Positions 23,720 to 31,580 of a stretch of 35,815 nucleotides of DNA are shown here, piece after piece. Within the stretch, counting starts at the first letter, position 1. The number at the start of each line of letters is the position of its first letter. Origin of the DNA: JBBSEZ01 sp038239195 (GTDB lineage: Bacteria > Planctomycetota > Planctomycetia > Gemmatales > Gemmataceae); contig JBBSEZ010000038.1 of the NCBI GenBank assembly GCA_038239195.1, forward strand, positions 1 through 35,815. The letters are read 5' to 3'. Below the pieces are notes generated by a model. It was not told the origin of the DNA. It saw only the letters and a list, made by a program, of their open reading frames with translations, and searched no databases. Both the position numbers and the translations under genes were made by a program.

Positions 23720-26700
23720 ATGTCCACGGTACTCGTCTGCTCGCGCGGCCATCGCTGGGAGCCTGGCGAAGGGGCAACCCTGGCCTGTCCGGTCTGTGGG
23801 GCCAGGCCCTCCCCGCAGGGCGAGACGATGGGCTTCAACGACGCCTCCTTCCCGGAGGACGAGCCCGACGCCTCGCTGCCCCCCGAAGGGCCCGGGCCGG
23901 AGAAAGCCCACGTGCTGGGCTACGAGGTGTTGGAAGAACTGGGCCGGGGCGGCATGGGCGTCGTCTACAAGGCCCGCCACCTGGCGCTCAACCGCGTCGT
24001 GGCCCTCAAGATGATCCTGGCGGGCGCCCACGCCGGCGCGCAGGAGCTGGCGCGTTTCCACGCCGAGGCGCGGGCGGTCGCGCAGTTGAAGCACCCCAAC
24101 ATCGTCCAGATCTACGACGTTGGCGAACACGAAGGGCTCCCGTACTTCGCGCTGGAGCACGTCGCCGGGGGCAACCTCGCCGCCCACCTCACCGGCAAGC
24201 CGCTGGCCCCGGAGGACGCCGCCCAGCTCGTCCTCACCCTGGCGCGCGCCGTCGAACACGCCCATCGGCAGGGGATCGTCCATCGCGATTTGAAGCCGGC
24301 GAACGTGCTTCTGGCCGTTTTCGCCGCCGAGCTTGGCTCGGCGCGGGACGGCGCTCCACGGCGAGCCGACGCGCCGAGCCGAGCTCGGCGGCTAAAAGAG
24401 ATGGCCCCGAAGATCACCGACTTCGGCCTCGCCAAGCGCCTCGGCGGGGAGCGCACCCAGACCCGTTCGGGGACGATCGTGGGGACGCCGGCGTACATGG
24501 CCCCGGAGCAGGCCAGCGGCAAGGTCGATGAGGTGGGGCCGGCGGCCGACGTCTATGCGCTGGGCGCCATCCTCTACGAGTGCCTCACGGGCCGACCACC
24601 CTTCCTGGGCGATGATCCCCTGGAAACGCTGCTGGCGGTCCTGTCCGAGCCGCCGGTCCCACCGCGCCAGTTGCGCCCGGGGCTGGCGCGCGACCTGGAC
24701 ACGATTGCGCTCAAGTGTCTGGAAAAGGCCCCGGCGCGGCGCTACGCCACGGCGGGCGAGCTCGCCGACGACCTCGACCGCTTTCTGCGCGGCGAGTCGA
24801 TCCGGGCGCGGCGGGCGTCGCTGGCCGAACGGGTGCGCCGCCGGCCCCTGATGGCGGGATTGCTGCTGCTGGCCGTGGGCCTGGCGGCGTGGGGGGCCGT
24901 CGCCCTTGGCCCGGCGGGCTTTCGCCTGTGGACCAATCAGGGCAGGCTCGTGGTGAAGAGCGATCGGCCCGGCGCCCGGTTGCGCGTGCAGCGCGGCGAG
25001 GGCCCGCCGCGCACGATCGGGCTCGGGGAGAGCGGCGGGACGTTCTACCTGCGCGCCGGCGACTACGAGGTGGCGCTGGTCGAGGACGACGGAGCGCTGG
25101 AGGTGTTGCCCGAAGGCTTCACCCTGGGGCGCAACGGCAAGCAAGAGCTGCACGTGCGAGCCTACGCCCCCGGGCTGCTGCGCAAGTTCGACACGCCCTC
25201 CGAGGCCGTGGGGCAGCTGGCGGTGTCGCCCGACGGGCGCTGGGCCCTCGCGGCGGACGGCGGGCTCGCCGGAGGGGGCACGGTGCGCCTGTGGCACGTC
25301 CCCAGCGGGCGGATCGTCCGGCGCTTCGAGGGGCACGGGGGCCTCGTCCAGGCGGTCGTCTTCTCCCCCGACGGTCAGCAGGCCCTCAGCGGCGGGATGG
25401 ACGGGACGGTCCGGCTGTGGGACGTCTCCACGGGCGCCGAACTGCGCTGCCTGCGCGGACACGTGGGAGGCGCCCACTGCGTGGCGTTCTCGCCGGACGG
25501 CAAGCGAGCCCTGAGCGGGGGCGCCGACCGCACGATGCGGCGGTGGTCGCTGGACGAGGGGCGCCAGCTCGAGCTGTACGAGGCGCACGGCTCGCCGGTC
25601 CGGGCGGTGGCCATCTCGCCGGACGGGGCCCTGGCCGCCTCGGGGGAGAAGGACGGGCCGATCGTGCTGTGGGCCCTGGACAGCGGGGCGGAGGTTCGGC
25701 GCTTTCTCGGCCACACCAGGGCGGTGGAGCGCCTGGCGTTCTCGCCCGATGGCCGGCGCCTGCTGTCCGCCGGCGAGGACCGCGCGCTCCACCTGTGGGA
25801 GGTGGCCGGGGGACGGCTGCTGCGCCGTCTCGCCGGCCACGGCGGGCCCGTCCGCGACGCCGCCTTCGTTCCGGGCGGGCGGTTCGTCGTCTCGGGGGGC
25901 CGCGACCGGACCGTCCGGCTGTGGGACAGCGAGAAGGGGACTGAAGTCCATCGGTTCGAGGGCCACGAGGATGGCGTGCTGGGCCTTGCCGTGACGCCCG
26001 ATGGCCGGCGCGTCCTGTCCGCTGGCGGGGACAACGCGGACCTGGCGCGCGGCCTGGGCGACTTCGCGCCCCGCCTGTGGGCCCTGCCGCGCCCGCCGGC
26101 CGCCTCCACGGAGGCCACGCCGCTGCTCGGCCGCGAGGTGTGGCGCACCGGGGAGGCGGTCGGTGTGCCCCCTCGCTGGGACAACGTGGTGGTGTCGCCC
26201 GACGGCAAGGTCGTGCTCGGCTCGGGAGAGGACGGCGGCGTGCGCATCCTGGACGCGGCGACCGGGCAGGAGCTCGGGCAACTCCTGGGACACGCCGGCC
26301 GCGTGCCGGGGCTCGCCTTCTCGGCCGACGGCGCGCGCGCCCTGACCGGAGGGCACGACGGAACGGTTCGGCTGTGGGACGTGAGGACCGGCCGCCAGCT
26401 CGCCACGATCGAGCATGGGGCGGCCACGTGGGACGTCGCCCTGTCGCGCGACGGCAAGCGCGCGCTGTCGGTGGGCATCGACAAGCTGATGAAGCTGTGG
26501 GACGTGAAGGAAGGGACCGAGTTGCGCCGCTTCGCGGGGCACGGGGCGCCGGTGCGGCGCGTGGCCTGGTCGCCCGATGAGACGCGCATTCTGACGGGAA
26601 GCGAAGACGGCACGGCGCGGCTATGGGACGCGAACAAGGCCAAGGCCCTGGCCCAGCTCGACGGGCCCACGCGCGCGGTGCAGGACGTGGCGTTTTCTCC

Positions 26701-29260
26701 CGACGGCAAGCGCGCCCTGCTCGGGAGCATGGACGGGACGGTGCGGCTATGGGACCTGGACGGGCTGCTGGAAGTGAAGCGGATCGAGGCCCACGCGGCG
26801 GGGGTGGAGCGGGTGGCCTTCACGCCGGACGGCAAGAAGGCGATCTCGGCGGGCTGGCGCGGCGCGGTGGCGCTCTGGGAACTGGAAGAGGGGGGCGCCG
26901 GGGGCCGCGAGGAGGCCGGCGCGGCCGTGGGGCACGGGGACCTGGTCGCCGGCCTGGCCGTCCACCCCGAGGGCTGGCTGGTGACGTGTTCGTACGACCG
27001 CAGCGTGCGCCGCTGGCGGTGGGCCCCGGCCGACGAGCCCCTTCCCCCGCTCGCTCCGGTGGCCCGCCCCCGCAGGCCGCCGGGCGAAGTGTATCGCCTG
27101 AAGGGACATCGGAGCGGGGCGACGTGTGTCGCCTTCTCGGCGGACGGGCTCTTTCTGGTGTCGGGCTCGGGACACAACTACGCGGAAGGGAAATGGCTGC
27201 AAGGGGCGGACAACAGCATCGTGCTGTGGGACTTGAAGACGGGGCGAGAGGTGCGCCGTTTCGAGGGCCACACCGCCCACCTGTGCGGCGTCGCCTTCTC
27301 GCCCGACGGGGCGCTGATCGCGAGCGGGGCCGCCGACCATACGGTGCGGCTGTGGGAGGCGAAAAGCGGCAAGCAGTTGGGGCAGCCCCTCTTCAATGGG
27401 ACGGAGCAGGTACGCAGCGTGGCCTTCTCCCGCGACGGCAAGCGCATCCTGTCGGGGGGCTGGGACCGGACGATGCGGCTGTTCGACGTGGCGACGCGCA
27501 AGCTGGTGCAGACGATGACGCTGCCGGCCGCGCCGTCGAAGATGGTGAACGGCCAGCCGGTGGCGATAGCGGACCATCGCATCTGGCACGTGGCGCTGTC
27601 GCCGGATGGCAAGCTGGCGTACGCGGCGAGCAACGACGGCACGCTGTGGGCGTACGAGACGGCGACCGGGGCCCTGGCGCGTTCGACGAAGGCCCACGAC
27701 GGGGGCGTGAGGACGGTGGCCCTGTCGCCCGACGGCAAGCGCGCGTACACGGCCGGCTACGACGGGCTTCTTCGGCAGTGGGGGACCGACCTGCTGCGCG
27801 AGGTGACGGCCCCAACGGGCCCGGTCACCGGCGGGGCCCTTCACCTGGCGGTGGCGCCCGCGGCGGGGCGGGCCGCGACGGCCGGCGGCGACGGGGTCGT
27901 GCGCGTGTGGTCGCTGGAGGACGGGCGCGAGCTCTATCGCTTCGAGGGCCACAAGGGGCCGATCCACGGCATCGACATGACGCCGGACGGGCTACGCGTC
28001 GCCTCGGCGGGCATGGATCGGACCGTGCGCACCTGGCAGGTGCCTCCTCCAGGCGGCGTGCTCCCCGGCGGGCCCACCAAGGGGCTTTTGCTGGTGACGA
28101 GCGCCGATCCGCGCGTGCGGGTGGTCCTCGAGCAGGGCGGGAAGATCGTGCGCGGTCCGACGCGGGAGCGCGGCCTGGAGCTGGCGCCCGGCACCTACGA
28201 CGTGAAGCTGGAGGGCGAACCGGCCGACCTGCGCGTCTCGGCGCGGCGCGCCACGGTGGCAGCGGGCGGGAGGCTCGCTCTGCTGGTGCGGCGCGTCAGG
28301 CCGGTGCGCGACGGCAAGGAAGTGGTGCGCCGCCTGGAGGGGCACACCGACGCCGTGCGTCGCGTGGCGTTCTCGCCGGACGGCCAGCACGTGCTGTCGT
28401 GCAGCGCCCATTCGCGGGACTATACCGTGCGGCTGTGGGAGGCGAAGGCGGGCCGCGAGGTGCGCCGCTTCGTGGGGCACCGAGGCGGGGCGAACGCCGT
28501 GGCGTTCTCGCCCGACAGCAAGCAAGCCCTCACGGCGGGGCACGACGGGACGGTGCGGCTGTGGGAAGTGAGCAGCGGGAAGATGCTGCTTTGCCTGACG
28601 GGGCACACCGCACAGGTCTACCACGTCGCCTTCGCGCGCGACGGCAAGCGGGCGGTTTCGTGCGGGCTCGATTCGAGCGTGCGCGTGTGGGACCTGGGCA
28701 AGGGCACCGAGGCGTTCGCCTACCGAGGGCATCTCGGCGCCGTGGAGTGTGCCGTCTTCACGCCGAAGGGGGACCAGGTGCTCTCGTGCGACAACAGCGG
28801 CAGCACCCACCTGTGGGACGCAACCAGCGGCGCCTTGCACTGGCGGGGCCCGGCGGGCCCGATCGGCTACGCGGTGGACGTCGCGCCCGACGGCAAGGAG
28901 GGCGTGCTGGCCAGCGCCGGGGGGGACGTGCGCACGTTCGACATGGCCACGGGGCGCGTGGAGCGGAAAATCGGGAGCCACACCGGCGGCGCCATCAGTG
29001 CTCGCTTCTCGCGCGACGGGACGCGGATCGTGAGCGCCGGCTTTGACCGAACGGTGCGCGTGTGGGATCGTACGACGGGCCGCGAGCTCGTCGCGTTTGC
29101 CGGCCATCTCGACGGCGTACAGGACGCCGCGTTCTCGCCGGACGGCCGGCAGGTGATCTCGGGCGGCGGCTCCGGGCCAGACTGGTCGGCGGGGGACGAT
29201 TTCGACCTGCGGCTGTGGGCGATGCCGGAGGTAAAGATGAAGGATGAAGCGCGGAGGTAG
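23720..29260 (+). CDS. giant Ser/Thr protein kinase with 28 WD40 blades (four propellers)
   Basis: An 1846-residue protein from ATG 23720 (AAGG 7 bases upstream). It has the same plan as its upstream paralogue: Cys/His knuckle (CSRGHRW, CPVCG), kinase from about 68 to 335 (LGRGGMGVVYKA, VALKMI, HRDLKPAN at about 188, DFG at 234, GTPAYMAPEQ), with a palindrome-encoded insert at about 202-225. A membrane helix lies at about 375-395 and a PEGA-like beta module at about 410-480. Then three propellers run without a break (21 blades), followed by a second PEGA-like module (LLVTSADPRVRVVLEQGGKI) and one more propeller of 7 blades, ending LRLWAMPEVKMKDEARR. The kinase domains of the two genes are very alike while the repeat parts differ, consistent with gene duplication followed by propeller gain or loss. 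Ligands and substrates are unknown. Confidence 0.94.
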   Translation: MSTVLVCSRGHRWEPGEGATLACPVCGARPSPQGETMGFNDASFPEDEPDASLPPEGPGPEKAHVLGYEVLEELGRGGMGVVYKARHLALNRVVALKMILAGAHAGAQELARFHAEARAVAQLKHPNIVQIYDVGEHEGLPYFALEHVAGGNLAAHLTGKPLAPEDAAQLVLTLARAVEHAHRQGIVHRDLKPANVLLAVFAAELGSARDGAPRRADAPSRARRLKEMAPKITDFGLAKRLGGERTQTRSGTIVGTPAYMAPEQASGKVDEVGPAADVYALGAILYECLTGRPPFLGDDPLETLLAVLSEPPVPPRQLRPGLARDLDTIALKCLEKAPARRYATAGELADDLDRFLRGESIRARRASLAERVRRRPLMAGLLLLAVGLAAWGAVALGPAGFRLWTNQGRLVVKSDRPGARLRVQRGEGPPRTIGLGESGGTFYLRAGDYEVALVEDDGALEVLPEGFTLGRNGKQELHVRAYAPGLLRKFDTPSEAVGQLAVSPDGRWALAADGGLAGGGTVRLWHVPSGRIVRRFEGHGGLVQAVVFSPDGQQALSGGMDGTVRLWDVSTGAELRCLRGHVGGAHCVAFSPDGKRALSGGADRTMRRWSLDEGRQLELYEAHGSPVRAVAISPDGALAASGEKDGPIVLWALDSGAEVRRFLGHTRAVERLAFSPDGRRLLSAGEDRALHLWEVAGGRLLRRLAGHGGPVRDAAFVPGGRFVVSGGRDRTVRLWDSEKGTEVHRFEGHEDGVLGLAVTPDGRRVLSAGGDNADLARGLGDFAPRLWALPRPPAASTEATPLLGREVWRTGEAVGVPPRWDNVVVSPDGKVVLGSGEDGGVRILDAATGQELGQLLGHAGRVPGLAFSADGARALTGGHDGTVRLWDVRTGRQLATIEHGAATWDVALSRDGKRALSVGIDKLMKLWDVKEGTELRRFAGHGAPVRRVAWSPDETRILTGSEDGTARLWDANKAKALAQLDGPTRAVQDVAFSPDGKRALLGSMDGTVRLWDLDGLLEVKRIEAHAAGVERVAFTPDGKKAISAGWRGAVALWELEEGGAGGREEAGAAVGHGDLVAGLAVHPEGWLVTCSYDRSVRRWRWAPADEPLPPLAPVARPRRPPGEVYRLKGHRSGATCVAFSADGLFLVSGSGHNYAEGKWLQGADNSIVLWDLKTGREVRRFEGHTAHLCGVAFSPDGALIASGAADHTVRLWEAKSGKQLGQPLFNGTEQVRSVAFSRDGKRILSGGWDRTMRLFDVATRKLVQTMTLPAAPSKMVNGQPVAIADHRIWHVALSPDGKLAYAASNDGTLWAYETATGALARSTKAHDGGVRTVALSPDGKRAYTAGYDGLLRQWGTDLLREVTAPTGPVTGGALHLAVAPAAGRAATAGGDGVVRVWSLEDGRELYRFEGHKGPIHGIDMTPDGLRVASAGMDRTVRTWQVPPPGGVLPGGPTKGLLLVTSADPRVRVVLEQGGKIVRGPTRERGLELAPGTYDVKLEGEPADLRVSARRATVAAGGRLALLVRRVRPVRDGKEVVRRLEGHTDAVRRVAFSPDGQHVLSCSAHSRDYTVRLWEAKAGREVRRFVGHRGGANAVAFSPDSKQALTAGHDGTVRLWEVSSGKMLLCLTGHTAQVYHVAFARDGKRAVSCGLDSSVRVWDLGKGTEAFAYRGHLGAVECAVFTPKGDQVLSCDNSGSTHLWDATSGALHWRGPAGPIGYAVDVAPDGKEGVLASAGGDVRTFDMATGRVERKIGSHTGGAISARFSRDGTRIVSAGFDRTVRVWDRTTGRELVAFAGHLDGVQDAAFSPDGRQVISGGGSGPDWSAGDDFDLRLWAMPEVKMKDEARR
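24323..24392. repeat. in-frame palindromic element inside kinase domain (copy 2)
   Basis: Arms 24323-24344 and 24371-24392 are complementary at 21 of 22 positions with a 26-base loop. The position in the kinase is the same as copy 1, between the catalytic loop and DFG, and the translation is similar (AAELGSARDGAPRRADAPSR). The loop is 15 bases longer than in copy 1, a multiple of three, so the frame is kept. The right edge reads GGCTAA, with the TAA out of frame. Confidence 0.85.
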
Positions 29261-29285
29261 GACAGGACCGAGAGGAGCCGGCGGG

Positions 29286-29486
29286 ATGGATGCGGACATG
29301 CTGGAGCGCCTGGCGGAGCTGGAGCACGAGCAGTGGGTGGCGTGGGCGCGGGCGGTGATGGGGGAGGTGTCCCCGGAGCGGCGCGCGCGCTGGCAGGCGT
29401 TTTTCGTGCCCTACGCCGAGTTGCCCGAGGAGGTGAAGGAGCAGGACTGCGCGTGGGCTCGCAAGGTGATGGAGGTGCTGCCATGA
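29286..29486 (+). CDS. small RyR-domain-like protein coupled to lutB
   Basis: A 66-residue protein from ATG 29286 with GGAG about 9 bases upstream. Its sequence MDADMLERLAELEHEQWVAW then RWQAFFVPYAELPEEVKEQD resembles bacterial and phage short RyR-type domains (LAxxEHxxW...PYxELPEExKExD). In ryanodine receptors this domain is a repeated cytosolic module; in bacteria its role is not established. The gene ends in ATGA, sharing four bases with the start of the iron-sulfur protein gene, so the two are translationally coupled. It begins 25 bases after the giant kinase stop, so all three may be on one transcript. The family call is by motif memory and moderate. Confidence 0.75.
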   Translation: MDADMLERLAELEHEQWVAWARAVMGEVSPERRARWQAFFVPYAELPEEVKEQDCAWARKVMEVLP

Positions 29487-30889
29487 CCGACTACGCGCGC
29501 CACGAGCACCACGACTTCGTCAACGCCGCGAACCAGGCGCTGGCCGACCCGCCGCTCCAGGCCGCGCTCGTGCGCCTGACCAGCACGCTGATGGCGGGGA
29601 ACCGCCGAGGCTACGCCGCCCTGGCCGACAGCAACGAGCTGCGCGACCACGCCAAGAAGATCAAGGAGCATGCGCTCGCCCACCTCGACCGCTACCTGGA
29701 GCAGCTCGAGGCGTCGGTGACGCGCCTGGGCGGGCACGTCCACTGGGCGGCGACGGCCGAGGACGCCCGGCGCATCGTGGTGGAGATCGCGAACAGTACG
29801 GGCAGCAAGCGGATCGTCAAGTCGAAGTCGATGACGACGGAGGAGATACATCTGAACCCGGCGCTGGAGGCGGCGGGGCTGGAGGTGACGGAGACCGACT
29901 TCGGCGAGTTCATCATCCAGCTCGCCGGGGAGCGCCCGTCGCACCTGGTCGCCCCCGCGGTGCATCACACGCGCGAGAGCATCGCCCGGCTGCTGTCGAA
30001 GCACGTCGGCGAGGCGCTGCCGGACGACCCGGCGTCGCTGGCGCAGGTGGGCCGGCGCCTGTTGCGCGACAAGTTCGCCGAGGCCGACCTGGGCGTCACG
30101 GGAGTCAACTTCGCGGTCGCCGAGACGGGGACGCTGGTGCTGGTGACCAACGAGGGCAACGGCCGGCTGACGACGACGTGCCCGCGCGTCCACGTGGCGC
30201 TGATGGGCATGGAGAAGGTGATCCCGCGCCTGGCCGACCTGCCGGTGTTCCTGAAGCTGCTGGCGCGCGCGGCCACCGGACAAACGCTGTCCGTTTACAC
30301 GACGATGATAACCGGCCCGCGCCGGGCGGGGGAGAAAGACGGGCCCGAGGAGCTTCATCTCGTCATTCTGGACAACGGCCGATCGCGCGTGCTGGCGACG
30401 CCGTTCCGCGAGAGCTTGCAGTGCATCCGCTGTGGGGCGTGCCTCAACGCCTGCCCCGTGTATCGCCGCATCGGCGGGCACGCCTACGGCGGGGCCTACT
30501 CGGGGCCGATCGGCAGCATCCTGACGCCGCTGTACGACAGCGTGGCCGCCAACCCGCACCTGCCGCATGCGTCGTCGCTGTGCGGGGCGTGCGTGGCGGC
30601 GTGCCCGGTGAAGATCAACATTCCGCACATGCTGATCGGGTTGCGCGAGCTCCAGCACGAGCGCGGGGGCAAGGGGCTATGGGAGAAGCTGGCGTATGGG
30701 CTGGCGTGCGCGGTGCTGAAGCGGCCGTGGTTGTATCGGCTGGCGCTGAAGATGGCGAGGGCGCTGCGGTGGTTTGCGCGCGACGGGTGGCTGCGGAGGC
30801 TGCCGGGGCCGGGGGCAGGGTGGACGAGCGTCCGGGACTTTCCGGCGCCGGCGAAGCGGTCGTTTCGGGAGCGGTGGAAGGAACTGTGA
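29483..30889 (+). CDS. lutB: LutB-type iron-sulfur lactate utilisation protein
   Basis: A 468-residue protein from ATG 29483, close to the usual LutB length. The N-terminal two thirds is the LUD domain (ANSTGSKRIVKSKSMTTEEI, ETDFGEFIIQLAGERPSHLV, GVTGVNFAVAETGTLVLVTN, PRVHVALMGMEKVIP). The C-terminal third has two 4Fe-4S motifs: CIRCGACLNACPVY, and CGACVAACPVKINIP preceded by more loosely spaced residues. LutB works with LutA (CCG-domain protein) and LutC to oxidise L-lactate to pyruvate in the cytoplasm. Neither lutA nor lutC lies beside it here; the partner is instead a small RyR-like protein. It should be functional in isolation only if lutA and lutC lie elsewhere. The C-terminus ends with a basic, Trp-rich tail. 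Confidence 0.93.
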   Translation: MTDYARHEHHDFVNAANQALADPPLQAALVRLTSTLMAGNRRGYAALADSNELRDHAKKIKEHALAHLDRYLEQLEASVTRLGGHVHWAATAEDARRIVVEIANSTGSKRIVKSKSMTTEEIHLNPALEAAGLEVTETDFGEFIIQLAGERPSHLVAPAVHHTRESIARLLSKHVGEALPDDPASLAQVGRRLLRDKFAEADLGVTGVNFAVAETGTLVLVTNEGNGRLTTTCPRVHVALMGMEKVIPRLADLPVFLKLLARAATGQTLSVYTTMITGPRRAGEKDGPEELHLVILDNGRSRVLATPFRESLQCIRCGACLNACPVYRRIGGHAYGGAYSGPIGSILTPLYDSVAANPHLPHASSLCGACVAACPVKINIPHMLIGLRELQHERGGKGLWEKLAYGLACAVLKRPWLYRLALKMARALRWFARDGWLRRLPGPGAGWTSVRDFPAPAKRSFRERWKEL

Positions 30890-30909
30890 GCTTTCCCCGC
30901 CCAGAGAGC

Positions 30910-31278
30910 TCACTCCCTCTGGAAGCGCATCTCCGTGCCGTCGCCGTCGAGCACGGCCATCCGGTCCCCGTGGACGAGCACCTTCTGCGAGTGGACCTTG
31001 CTGCCGCCCAGTTCGCGGTCGAGGTGGAAGATGACCTGATCGCTCGGCCCCAGCGTGTACTTGCCCGCGAACGTCTGGTTGCCGATGCGGTAAACCAGCT
31101 TCCCGTCGCGCTGGAGCTCCAGTTTGAGGTAGCCGGCCTGGAAGGTCTTGCCCTTGTAGGTGTCGCGATCGGACCGCCAGCTCGTCCCTTCGATCTTGCC
31201 CTTGTTGGTGGACGAGCAGCCGACGGCAAAGGCGAGCGCGAGGAGGACGAGCAGTCGCAGCAGATGGGCCGTGCGCAT
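30910..31278 (-). CDS. small lipoprotein
   Basis: A 122-residue protein from ATG 31278. The N-terminus MRTAHLLRLLVLLALAFAVG followed by CSST is a lipoprotein signal peptide with a lipobox-like AVGC, placing the mature protein on a membrane facing outward. The mature part is short and beta-rich: GTSWRSDRDTYKG, LKLELQRDGKLVYRI, GKYTLGPSDQVIFHLDRELG and a final MAVLDGDGTEMRFQRE. The pattern of a substituted small beta-sandwich or lipocalin-like lipoprotein fits, but no named family is recognised. It is convergent with lutB (20-base gap) and transcribed in the same direction as the downstream-lying genes to its right. No strong ribosome-binding site is seen. Confidence 0.8.
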   Translation of the reverse strand: MRTAHLLRLLVLLALAFAVGCSSTNKGKIEGTSWRSDRDTYKGKTFQAGYLKLELQRDGKLVYRIGNQTFAGKYTLGPSDQVIFHLDRELGGSKVHSQKVLVHGDRMAVLDGDGTEMRFQRE

Positions 31279-31580
31279 GATGGTGCCCCGAGGTTAAAGA
31301 CGTTCCCTGCGCGGCCTGGGACCGAGGGCCTTTCTGCCCTCCCCTCACGGGGCCGCGGAGGTGCGGTGGATGGCGTGGTCAACTATGGAACGCGCCGGGG
31401 CGAGGTGCCAAAAACACGAGGTCTTGGGGGGCGCGAACCGGCTGAGTTCTGGCGCCGCCTCCCTCCGCGCTCGAGCCGAGGGCCGGCGGTCGCTCCAGCG
31501 CCGAGCGGCGGTCGTAGCGGGCGGGCCAGTTGGGGGCGCGGGGACGGGCCGTCGGTGCCTGTTGGTTGCGACCCGGGCGC
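31279..31580. other. intergenic region without a recognised feature
   Basis: These 302 bases lie between the lipoprotein start (31278) and the end of the GNAT-deacetylase gene (31581). Open frames cross it on both strands, but none has family resemblance or a convincing ribosome-binding site. It must contain the lipoprotein promoter, which I could not assign. Confidence 0.5.

Noticed and set aside
16830..29260. WD40 DNA repeats as a CRISPR-like or tandem DNA repeat array
   Set aside because: The periodicity of about 120 bases is at protein level with divergent DNA, and the frame is open throughout.
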